Source: Eledone cirrhosa (lineage: Eukaryota > Mollusca > Cephalopoda > Octopoda > Eledonidae). From it: a stretch of DNA of 64,000 nucleotides. A program made the position numbers and the translations under genes. The stretch's first letter is position 1. Each line of letters starts with the position of its first letter. Under the pieces are notes generated by a model. It was not told the origin of the DNA. It worked only from the letters and a program-made list of their open reading frames with translations, and made no database searches. The stretch is taken from contig OZ024744.1 in NCBI GenBank assembly GCA_964016885.1, forward strand, positions 114,834,302 to 114,898,301. The letters are read 5' to 3'. This document shows positions 32,054 through 44,000 of this stretch, in pieces.

Positions 32054-35000
32054 TCATCATTTCTGTTGTCTGACTTGTCGCTGTTGCTGCTGCGGTTGGT
32101 GTTGTCATTGTTTCTGTTGTCTGACTTGTCGCTGTTGCTGCTGCGGTTGGTGTTGTCATCATTTCTGTTGTCTGACTTGTCGCTGTTGCTGCTGCGGTTG
32201 GTGTTGTCATTGTTTCTGTTGTCTGACTTGTCGCTGTTGCTGCTGCAGTTGGTGTTGTCATTGTTTCTGTTGTCTGACTTGTCGCTGTTGCTGCTGCGGT
32301 TGGTGTTGTCATCATTTCTGTTGTCTGACTTGTCGCTGTTACTGCTGCGGTTGGTGTTGTCATTGTTTCTGTTGTCTGACTTGTCGCTGTTGCTGCTGCG
32401 GTTGGTGTTGTCATCATTTCTGTTGTCTGACTTGTCGCTGTTGCTGCTGCGGTTGGTGTTGTCATTGTTTCTGTTGTCTGACTTGTCGCTGTTGCTGCTG
32501 CGGTTGGTGTTGTCATCATTTCTGTTGTCTGACTTGTCGCTGTTGCTGCTGCGGTTGGTGTTGTCATTGTTTCTGTTGTCTGACTTGTCGCTGTTGCTGC
32601 TGCGGTTGGTGTTGTCATCATTTCTGTTGTCTGACTTGTCGCTGTTGCTGCTGCGGTTGGTGTTGTCATTGTTTCTGTTGTCTGACTTGTCGCTGTTGCT
32701 GCTGCGGTTGGTGTTGTCATCATTTCTGTTGTCTGACTTGTCGCTGTTGCTGCTGCGGTTGGTGTTGTCATTGTTTCTGTTGTCTGACTTGTCGCTGTTG
32801 CTGCTGCGGTTGGTGTTGTCATTGTTTCTGTTGTCTGACTTGTCGCTGTTGCTGCTGCGGTTGGTGTTGTCATCATTTCTGTTGTCTGACTTGTCGCTGT
32901 TGCTGCTGCGGTTGGTGTTGTCATTGTTTCTGTTGTCTGACTTGTCGCTGTTGCTGCTGCGGTTGGTGTTGTCATCATTTCTGTTGTCTGACTTGTCGCT
33001 GTTGCTGCTGCGGTTGGTGTTGTCATTGTTTCTGTTGTCTGACTTGTCGCTGTTGCTGCTGCGGTTGGTGTTGTCAATGTTTCTGTTGTCTGACTTGTCG
33101 CTGTTGCTGCTGCGGTTGGTGTTGTCATCATTTCTGTTGTCTGACTTGTCGCTGTTGCTGCTGCGGTTGGTGTTGTCATCATTTCTGTTGTCTGACCTGT
33201 CGCTGTTGCTGCTGCAGTTGGTGTTGTCATCATTTCTGTTGTCTGACTTGTCGCTGTTGCTGCTGCGGTTGGTGTTGTCATCATTTCTGTTGTCTGACCT
33301 GTCGCTGTTGCTGCTGCGGTTGGTGTTGTCATTGTTTCTGTTGTCTGACTTGTCGCTGTTGCTGCTGCAGTTGGTGTTGTCATTGTTTCTGTTGTCTGAC
33401 TTGTCGCTGTTGCTGCTGCGGTTGGTGTTGTCATCATTTCTGTTGTCTGACTTGTCGCTGTTGCTGCTGCGGTTGGTGTTGTCATCATTTCTGTTGTCTT
33501 ACTTGTCGCTGTTGCTGCTGCGGTTAGTGTTGTCATTGTTTCTGTTGTCTGACTTGTCGCTGTTGCTGCTGCGGTTGGTGTTGTCATCATTTCTGTTGTC
33601 TGACTTGTCGCTGTTGCTGCTGCGGTTGGTGTTGTCATCATTTCTGTTGTCTGACTTGTCGCTGTTGCTGCTGCGGTTGGTATTGTCATCATTTCTGTTG
33701 TCTGACCTGTCGCTGTTGCTGCTGCGGTTGGTGTTGTCATTGTTTCTGTTGTCTGACCTGTCGCTGTTGCTGCTGCGGTTGGTGTTGTCATTGTTTCTGT
33801 TGTCTGACTTGTCGCTGTTGCTGCTGCAGTTGGTGTTGTCATCATTTCTGTTGTCTGTCTTGTCGCTGTTGCTGCTGCGGTTAGTGTTGTCATTGTTTCT
33901 GTTGTCTGACTTGTCGCTGTTGCTGCTGCGGTTGGTGTTGTCATCATTTCTGTTGTCTGTCTTGTCGCTGTTGCTGCTGCGGTTGGTGTTGTCATCATTT
34001 CTGTTGTCTGTCTTGTCGCTGTTGCTGCTGCGGTTGGTGTTGTCATTGTTTCTGTTGTCTGACTTGTCGCTGTTGCTGCTGCGGTTGGTGTTGTCATCAT
34101 TTCTGTTGTCTGTCTTGTCGCTGTTGCTGCTGCGGTTGGTGTTGTCATTGTTTCTGTTGTCTGACTTGTCGCTGTTGCTGCTGCAGTTGGTGTTGTCATC
34201 ATTTCTGTTGTCTGTCTTGTCGCTGTTGCTGCTGCGGTTGGTGTTGTCATTGTTTCTGTTGTCTGACTTGTCGCTGTTGCTGCTGCGGTTGGTGTTGTCA
34301 TCATTTCTGTTGTCTGTCTTGTCGCTGTTGCTGCTGCGGTTGGTGTTGTCATCATTTCTGTTGTCTGAGTTGTCGCTGTTGCTGCTGCGGTTGGTGTTGT
34401 CATTGTTTCTGTTGTCTGACTTGTCGCTGTTGCTGCTGCGGTTGGTGTTGTCATTGTTTCTGTTGTCTGACTTGTCGCTGTTGCTGCTGTGGTTGGTGTT
34501 GTCATCATTTCTGTTGTCTGACTTGTCGCTGTTGCTGCTGCGGTTGGTGTTGTCATTGTTTCTGTTGTCTGACTTGTCGCTGTTGCTGCTGTGGTTGGTG
34601 TTGTCATCATTTCTGTTGTCTGAGTTGTCGCTGTTGCTGCTGCGGTTGGTGTTGTCATTGTTTCTGTTGTCTGACTTGTCGCTGTTGCTGCTGCGGTTGG
34701 TGTTGTCATTGTTTCTGTTGTCTGACTTGTCGCTGTTGCTGCTGTGGTTGGTGTTGTCATCATTTCTGTTGTCTGACTTGTCGCTGTTGCTGCTGCGGTT
34801 GGTGTTGTCATTGTTTCTGTTGTCTGACTTGTCGCTGTTGCTGCTGCAGTTGGTGTTGTCATCATTTCTGTTGTCTGTCTTGTCGCTGTTGCTGCTGCGG
34901 TTGGTGTTGTCATTGTTTCTGTTGTCTGACTTGTCGCTGTTGCTGCTGCGGTTGGTGTTGTCATTGTTTCTGTTGTCTGACTTGTCGCTGTTGCTGCTGC

Positions 35001-38000
35001 GGTTGGTGTTGTCATTGTTTCTGTTGTCTGACTTGTCGCTGTTGCTGCTGTGGTTGGTGTTGTCATCATTTCTGTTGTCTGACTTGTCGCTGTTGCTGCT
35101 GCGGTTGGTGTTGTCATTGTTTCTGTTGTCTGACTTGTCGCTGTTGCTGCTGCAGTTGGTGTTGTCATCATTTCTGTTGTCTGTCTTGTCGCTGTTGCTG
35201 CTGCGGTTGGTGTTGTCATTGTTTCTGTTGTCTGACTTGTCGCTGTTGCTGCTGCGGTTGGTGTTGTCATTGTTTCTGTTGTCTGACTTGTCGCTGTTGC
35301 TGCTGCGGTTGGTGTTGTCATCATTTCTGTTGTCTGAGTTGTCGCTGTTGCTGCTGCGGTTGGTGTTGTCATTGTTTCTGTTGTCTGACTTGTCGCTGTT
35401 GCTGCTGCGGTTGGTGTTGTCATTGTTTCTGTTGTCTGACTTGTCGCTGTTGCTGCTGTGGTTGGTGTTGTCATCATTTCTGTTGTCTGACTTGTCGCTG
35501 TTGCTGCTGCGGTTGGTGTTGTCATCATTTCTGTTGTCTGACTTGTCGCTGTTGCTGCTGCGGTTGGTGTTGTCATTGTTTCTGTTGTCTGACTTGTCGC
35601 TGTTGCTGCTGCGGTTGGTGTTGTCATCATTTCTGTTGTCTGTCTTGTCGCTGTTGCTGCTGTGGTTGGTGTTGTCATTGTTTCTGTTGTCTGACTTGTC
35701 GCTGTTGCTGCTGCGGTTGGTGTTGTCATTGTTTCTGTTGTCTGACTTGTCGCTGTTGTTGCTGCGGTTGGTGTTGTCATCATTTCTGTTGTCTGACTTG
35801 TCGCTGTTGCTGCTGCGGTTGGTGTTGTCATCATTACTGTTGTCTGTCTTGTCGCTGTTGCTGCTGCGGTTGGTGTTGTCATCATTTCTGTTGTCTGACT
35901 TGTCGCTGTTGCTGCTGCGGTTGGTGTTGTCATTGTTTCTGTTGTCTGACTTGTCGCTGTTGCTGCTGCGGTTGGTGTTGTCATCATTTCTGTTGTCTGA
36001 CTTGTCGCTGTTGCTGCTGCGGTTGGTGTTGTCATTGTTTCTGTTGTCTGACTTGTCGCTGTTGATGCTGCGGTTGGTGTTGTCATCATTTCTGTTGTCT
36101 GTCTTGTCGCTGTTGCTGCTGTGGTTGGTGTTGTCATCATTTCTGTTGTCTGTCTTGTCGCTGTTGCTGCTGTGGTTGGTGTTGTCATTGTTTCTGTTGT
36201 CTGACTTGTCGCTGTTGCTGCTGCGGTTGGTGTTGTCATCATTTCTGTTGTCTGACTTGTCGCTGTTGCTGCTGCGGTTGGTGTTGTCATTGTTTCTGTT
36301 GTCTGACTTGTCGCTGTTGATGCTGCGGTTGGTGTTGTCATCATTTCTGTTGTCTGTCTTGTCGCTGTTGCTGCTGTGGTTGGTGTTGTCATTGTTTCTG
36401 TTGTCTGACTTGTCGCTGTTGCTGCTGCGGTTGGTGTTGTCATTGTTTCTGTTGTCTGACTTGTCGCTGTTGATGCTGCGGTTGGTGTTGTCATCATTTC
36501 TGTTGTCTGTCTTGTCGCTGTTGCTGCTGCGGTTGGTGTTGTCATTGTTTCTGTTGTCTGACTTGTCGCTGTTGCTGCTGCGGTTGGTGTTGTCATCATT
36601 TCTGTTGTCTGACTTGTCGCTGTTGCTGCTGCAGTTGGTGTTGTCATCATTTCTGTTGTCTGACTTGTCGCTGTTGCTGCTGCGGTTGGTGTTGTCATTG
36701 TTTCTGTTGTCTGACTTGTCGCTGTTGCTGCTGCGGTTGGTGTTGTCATTGTTTCTGTTGTCTGACTTGTCGCTGTTGCTGCTGTGGTTGGTGTTGTCAT
36801 CATTTCTGTTGTCTGACTTGTCGCTGTTGCTGCTGCGGTTGGTGTTGTCATTGTTTCTGTTGTCTGACTTGTCGCTGTTGATGCTGCGGTTGGTGTTGTC
36901 ATCATTTCTGTTGTCTGTCTTGTCGCTGTTGCTGCTGCGGTTGGTGTTGTCATTGTTTCTGTTGTCTGACTTGTCGCTGTTGCTGCTGCGGTTGGTGTTG
37001 TCATCATTTCTGTTGTCTGACTTGTCGCTGTTGCTGCTGCAGTTGGTGTTGTCATCATTTCTGTTGTCTGACTTGTCGCTGTTGCTGCTGCGGTTGGTGT
37101 TGTCATTGTTTCTGTTGTCTGACTTGTCGCTGTTGCTGCTGCGGTTGGTGTTGTCATTGTTTCTGTTGTCTGACTTGTCGCTGTTGCTGCTGTGGTTGGT
37201 GTTGTCATCATTTCTGTTGTCTGACTTGTCGCTGTTGCTGCTGCGGTTGGTGTTGTCATTGTTTCTGTTGTCTGACTTGTCGCTGTTGCTGCTGTGGTTG
37301 GTGTTGTCATCATTTCTGTTGTCTGACTTGTCGCTGTTGCTGCTGCGGTTGGTGTTGTCATTGTTTCTGTTGTCTGACTTGTCGCTGTTGCTGCTGCGGT
37401 TGGTGTTGTCATCATTTCTGTTGTCTGACTTGTCACTGTTGCTGCTGCAGTTGGTGTTGTCATAATTTCTGTTGTCTGACTTGTCGCTGTTGCTGCTGCG
37501 GTTGGTGTTGTCATCATTTCTGTTGTCTGACTTGTCGCTGTTGCTGCTGCGGTTGGTGTTGTCATCATTTCTGTTGTCTGACCTGTCGCTGTTGCTGCTG
37601 CGGTTGGTGTTGTCATCATTTCTGTTGTCTGACTTGTCGCTGTTGCTGCTGCAGTTGGTGTTGTCATCATTTCTGTTGTCTGTCTTGTCACTGTTGCTGC
37701 TGCGGTTGGTGTTGTCATTGTCTCTGTTGTCTGACTTGTCGCTGTTGCTGCTGCGGTTGGTGTTGTCATCATTTCTGTTGTCTGACTTGTCGCTGTTGCT
37801 GCTGCAGTTGGTGTTGTCATCATTTCTGTTGTCTGACTTGTCGCTGTTGCTGCTGCGGTTGGTGTTGTCATCATTTCTGTTGTCTGACTTGTCGCTGTTG
37901 CTGCTGCGGTTGGTGTTGTCATCATTTCTGTTGTCTGACCTGTCACTGTTGCTGCTGCGGTTGGTGTTGTCATCATTTCTGTTGTCTGTCTTGTCGCTGT

Positions 38001-41000
38001 TGCTGCTGTGGTTGGTGTTGTCATCGTTTCTGTTGTCTGACTTGTCGCTGTTGCTGCTGCGGTTGGTGTTGTCATCATTTCTGTTGTCTGTCTTGTCACT
38101 GTTGCTGCTGTGGTTGGTGTTGTCATTGTTTCTGTTGTCTGTCTTGTCGCTGTTGCTGCTGCGGTTGGTGTTGTCATTGTTTCTGTTGTCTGACTTGTCG
38201 CTGTTGCTGCTGCGGTTGGTGTTGTCATCATTTCGGTTGTCTGTCTTGTCGCTGTTGCTGCTGCGGTTGGTGTTGTCATCATTTCTATTGTCTGACTTGT
38301 CGCTGTTGCTGCTGCGGTTGGTGTTGTCATCATTTCTGTTGTCTGTCTTGTCGCTGTTGCTGCTGCGGTTGGTGTTGTCATTGTTTCTGTTGTCTGACTT
38401 GTCGCTGTTGCTGCTGCGGTTGGTGTTGTCATCATTTCTGTTGTCTGTCTTGTCACTGTTGCTGCTGTGGTTGGTGTTGTCATTGTTTCTGTTGTCTGTC
38501 TTGTCGCTGTTGCTGCTGCGGTTGGTGTTGTCATTGTTTCTGTTGTCTGACTTGTCGCTGTTGCTGCTGCGGTTGGTGTTGTCATCATTTCTGTTGTCTG
38601 ACTTGTCGCTGTTGCTGCTGCGGTTGGTGTTGTCATCATTTCTGATGTCTGTCTTGTCGCTGTTGCTGCTGCGGTTGGTGTTGTCATTGTTTCTGTTGTC
38701 TGACTTGTCGCTGTTGCTGCTGCGGTTGGTGTTGTCATCATTTCTGTTGTCTGTCTTGTCGCTGTTGCTGCTGCGGTTGGTGTTGTCATCATTTCTGTTG
38801 TCTGACCTGTCGCTGTTGCTGCTGCGGTTGGTGTTGTCATCATTTCTGTTGTCTGTCTTGTCGCTGTTGCTGCTGCGGTTGGTGTTGTCATTGTTTCTGT
38901 TGTCTGACCTGTCGCTGTTGCTGCTGCGGTTGGTGTTGTCATCATTTCTGTTGTCTGACTTGTCGCTGTTGCTGCTGTGGTTGGTGTTGTCATTGTTTCT
39001 GTTGTCTGACTTGTCGCTGTTGCTGCTGCGGTTGGTGTTGTCATTGTTTCTGTTGTCTGACTTGTCGCTGTTGCTGCTGCGGTTGGTGTTGTCATCATTT
39101 CTGTTGTCTGACTTGTCGCTGTTGCTGCTGCGGTTGGTGTTGTCATCATTTCTGTTGTCTGTCTTGTCGCTGTTGCTGCTGCGGTTGGTGTTGTCATTGT
39201 TTCTGTTGTCTGACTTGTCGCTGTTGCTGCTGCGGTTGGTGTTGTCATCATTTCTGTTGTCTGTCTTGTCGCTGTTGCTGCTGCGGTTGGTGTTGTCATC
39301 ATTTCTGTTGTCTGACCTGTCGCTGTTGCTGCTGCGGTTGGTGTTGTCATCATTTCTGTTGTCTGTCTTGTCGCTGTTGCTGCTGCGGTTGGTGTTGTCA
39401 TTGTTTCTGTTGTCTGACTTGTCGCTGTTGCTGCTGCGGTTGGTGTTGTCATCATTTCTGTTGTCTGTCTTGTCGCTGTTGCTGCTGCGGTTGGTGTTGT
39501 CATCATTTCTGTTGTCTGACTTGTCGCTGTTGCTGCTGCGGTTGGTGTTGTCATCATTTCTGTTGTCTGACTTGTCGCTGTTGCTGCTGCGGTTGGTGTT
39601 GTCATCATTTCTGTTGTCTGACTTGTCGCTGTTGCTGCTGCGGTTGGTGTTGTCATCATTTCTGTTGTCTGACTTGTCGCTGTTGCTGCTGCGGTTGGTG
39701 TTGTCATCATTTCTGTTGTCTGACTTGTCGCTGTTGCTGCTGCGGTTGGTGTTGTCATCATTTCTGTTGTCTGACTTGTCGCTGTTGCTGCTGCGGTTGG
39801 TGTTGTCATTGTTTCTGTTGTCTGACTTGTCGCTGTTGCTGCTGCGGTTGGTGTTGTCATCATTTCTGTTGTCTGACTTGTCGCTGTTGCTGCTGCGGTT
39901 GGTGTTGTCATCATTTCTTTTGTCTGACTTGTCGCTGTTGCTGCTGCGGTTGGTGTTGTCATCATTTCTGTTGTCTGACTTGTCGCTGTTGCTGCTGCGG
40001 TTGGTGTTGTCATCATTTCTATCGTCTGTCTTGTCGCTGTTACTGCTGCAGTTGGTGTTGTCATCATTTCTGTTGTCTGACTTGTCGCTGTTGCTGCTGC
40101 AGTTGGTGTTGTCATCATTTCTGTTGTCTGACTTGTCGCTTTTACTGCTGCAGTTGGTGTTGTCATCATTTCTGTTGTCTGACTTGTCGCTGTTGCTGCT
40201 GCAGTTGGTGTTGTCATCATTTCTGTTGTCTGTCTTGTCGCTGTTGCTGCTGCAGTTGGTGTTGTCATCATTTCTGTTGTCTGACTTGTCGCTGTTGCTG
40301 CTGCAGTTGGTGTTGTCATTGTTTCTGTTGTCTGTCTTGTCGCTGTTGCTGCTGCGGTTGGTGTTGTCATCATTTCTGTTGTCTGTCTTGTCGCTGTTGC
40401 TGCTGCAGTTGGTGTTGTCATCATTTCTGTGGTCTGAGTTGTCGCTGTTGCTGCTGCGGTTGGTGTTGTCATCATTTCTGTTGTCTGACTTGTCGCTGTT
40501 GCTGCTGCGGTTGGTGTTGTCATTGTTTCTGTTGTCTGTCTTGTCGCTGTTGCTGCTGCGGTTGGTGTTGTCATTGTTTCTGTTGTCTGTCTTGTCGCTG
40601 TTACTGCTGCAGTTGGTGTTGTCATCATTTCTGTTGTCTGACTTGTCGCTGTTGCTGCTGCAGTTGGTGTTGTCATCATTTCTGTTGTCTGTCTTGTCGC
40701 TGTTGCTGCTGCAGTTGGTGTTGTCATCATTTCTGTTGTCTGACTTGTCGCTGTTGCTGCTGCAGTTGGTGTTGTCATCATTTCTGTTGTCTGTCTTGTC
40801 GCTGTTGCTGCTGCGGTTGGTGTTGTCATTGTTTCTGTTGTCTGACTTGTCGCTGTTGCTGCTGCGGTTGGTGTTGTCATCATTTCTGTTGTCTGACTTG
40901 TCGCTGTTGCTGCTGCGGTTGGTGTTGTCATCATTTCTGTTGTCTGACTTGTCGCTGTTGCTGCTGCGGTTGGTGTTGTCATTGTTTCTGTTGTCTGACT

Positions 41001-44000
41001 TGTCGCTGTTGCTGCTGCGGTTGGTGTTGTCATCATTTCTGTTGTCTGACTTGTCGCTGTTGCTGCTGCGGTTGGTCTTGTCATTGTTTCTGTTGTCTGA
41101 CTTGTCGCTGTTGCTGCTGCGGTTGGTGTTGTCATCATTTCTGTTGTCTGACTTGTCGCTGTTGCTGCTGCGGTTGGTGTTGTCATCATTTCTGTTGTCT
41201 GACTTGTCGCTGTTGCTGCTGCGGTTGGTGTTGTCATTGTTTCTGTTGTCTGACTTGTCGCTGTTGCTGCTGCGGTTGGTGTTGTCATCATTTCTGTTGT
41301 CTGACTTGTCGCTGTTGCTGCTGCGGTTGGTGTTGTCATCATTTCTGTTGTCTGACTTGTCGCTGTTGCTGCTGCGGTTGGTGTTGTCATCATTTCTGTT
41401 GTCTGACTTGTCGCTGTTGCTGCTGCGGTTGGTGTTGTCATTGTTTCTGTTGTCTGACTTGTCGCTGTTGCTGCTGCGGTTGGTGTTGTCATCATTTCTG
41501 TTGTCTGTCTTGTCGCTGTTACTGCTGCGGTTGGTGTTGTCATTGTTTCTGTTGTCTGAGTTGTCGCTGTTGCTGCTGCGGTTGGTGTTGTCATCATTTC
41601 TGTTGTCTGTCTTGTCGCTGTTGCTGCTGCGGTTGGTGTTGTCATCATTTCTGTTGTCTGTCTTGTCGCTGTTGCTGCTGCGGTTGGTGTTGTCATCATT
41701 TCTGTTGTCTGTCTTGTCGCTGTTACTGCTGCGGTTGGTGTTGTCATTGTTTCTGTTGTCTGAGTTGTCGCTGTTGCTGCTGCGGTTGGTGTTGTCATCA
41801 TTTCTGTTGTCTGTCTTGTCGCTGTTGCTGCTGCGGTTGGTGTTGTCATCATTTCTGTTGTCTGACTTGTCGCTGTTGCTGCTGCGGTTGGTGTTGTCAT
41901 TGTTTCTGTTGTCTGACTTGTCGCTGTTGCTGCTGTGGTTGGCGTTGTCATCATTTCTGTTGTCTGACTTGTCGCTGTTGCTGCTGCGGTTGGTGTTGTC
42001 ATCATTTCTGTTGTCTGACTTGTCGCTGTTGCTGCTGCGGTTGGTGTTGTCATTGTTTCTGTTGTCTGACTTGTCGCTGCTGCTGCTGCGGTTGGTGTTG
42101 TCATCATTTCTGTTGTCTGACCTGTCGCTGTTGCTGCTGCGGTTGGTGTTGTCATTGTTTCTGTTGTCTGACTTGTCGCTGTTGCTGCTGTGGTTGGTGT
42201 TGTCATCATTTCTGTTGTCTGACTTGTCGCTGTTGCTGCTGCGGTTGGTGTTGTCATTGTTTCTGTTGTCTGACTTGTCGCTGTTGCTGCTGCGGTTGGT
42301 GTTGTCATTGTTTCTGTTGTCTGTCTTGTCGCTGTTGCTGCTGCGGTTGGTGTTGTCATCATTTCTGTTGTCTGACTTGTCGCTGTTGCTGCTGCGGTTG
42401 GTGTTGTCATTGTTTCTGTTGTCTGACTTGTCGCTGTTGCTGCTGTGGTTGGTGTTGTCATCATTTCTGTTGTCTGACTTGTCGCTGTTGCTGCTGCGGT
42501 TGGTGTTGTCATCATTTCTGTTGTCTGACTTGTCGCTGTTGCTGCTGCGGTTGGTGTTGTCATCATTTCTGTTGTCTGACCTGTCGCTGTTGCTGCTGCG
42601 GTTGGTGTTGTCATTGTTTCTGTTGTCTGTCTTGTCGCTGTTGCTGCTGCGGTTGGTGTTGTCATCATTTCTGTTGTCTGACTTGTCGCTGTTGCTGCTG
42701 CGGTTGGTGTTGTCATCATTTCTGTTGTCTGTCTTGTCGCTGTTGCTGCTGCGGTTGGTGTTGTCATCATTTCTGTTGTCTGACTTGTCGCTGTTGCTGC
42801 TGCGGTTGGTGTTGTCATTGTTTCTGTTGTCTGACTTGTCCCTGTTGCTGCTGTGGTTGGTGTTGTCATCATTTCTGTTGTCTGACTTGTCGCTGTTGCT
42901 GCTGCGGTTGGTGTTGTCATCATTTCTGTTGTCTGACTTGTCGCTGTTGCTGCTGCGGTTGGTGTTGTCATCATTTCTGTTGTCTGACTTGTCGCTGTTG
43001 CTGCTGCGGTTGGTGTTGTCATTGTTTCTGTTGTCTGACTTGTCGCTGTTGCTGCTGCGGTTGGTGTTGTCATTGTTTCTGTTGTCTGACTTGTCGCTGT
43101 TGCTGCTGCGGTTGGTGTTGTCATTGTTTCTGTTGTCTGACCTGTCGCTGTTGCTGCTGCGGTTGGTGTTGTCATCATTTCTGTTGTCTGACTTGTCGCT
43201 GTTGCTGCTGTGGTTGGTGTTGTCATTGTTTCTGTTGTCTGTCTTGTCGCTGTTGCTGCTGCGGTTGGTGTTGTCATTGTTTCTGTTGTCTGTCTTGTCG
43301 CTGTTGCTGCTGCGGTTGGTGTTGTCATCATTTCTGTTGTCTGACCTGTCGCTTTTGCTGCTGCGGTTGGTGTTGTCATCATTTCTGTTGTCTGTCTTGT
43401 CGCTGTTGCTGCTGCGGTTGGTGTTGTCATCATTTCTGTTGTCTGACTTGTCGCTGTTGCTGCTGCGGTTGGTGTTGTCATCATTTCTGTTGTCTGACTT
43501 GTCGCTGTTGCTGCTGCGGTTGGTGTTGTCATCATTTCTGTTGTCTGACTTGTCGCTGTTGCTGCTGCGGTTGGTGTTGTCATCATTTCTGTTGTCTGAC
43601 TTGTCGCTGTTGCTGCTGCGGTTGGTGTTGTCATCATTTCTGTTGTCTGACTTGTCGCTGTTGCTGCTGCGGTTGGTGTTGTCATTGTTTCTGTTGTCTG
43701 TCTTGTCGCTGTTGCTGCTGCGGTTGGTGTTGTCATTGTTTCTGTTGTCTGACTTGTCGCTGTTGCTGCTGCGGTTGGTGTTGTCATCATTTCTGTTGTC
43801 TGACTTGTCGCTGTTGCTGCTGCGGTTGGTGTTGTCATTGTTTCTGTTGTCTGACTTGTCGCTGTTGCTGCTGTGGTTGGTGTTGTCATCGTTTCTGTTG
43901 TCTGACTTGTCGCTGTTGCTGCTGCGGTTGGTGTTGTCATCATTTCTGTTGTCTGACTTGTCGCTGTTGCTGCTGCGGTTGGTGTTGTCATCGTTTCTGT

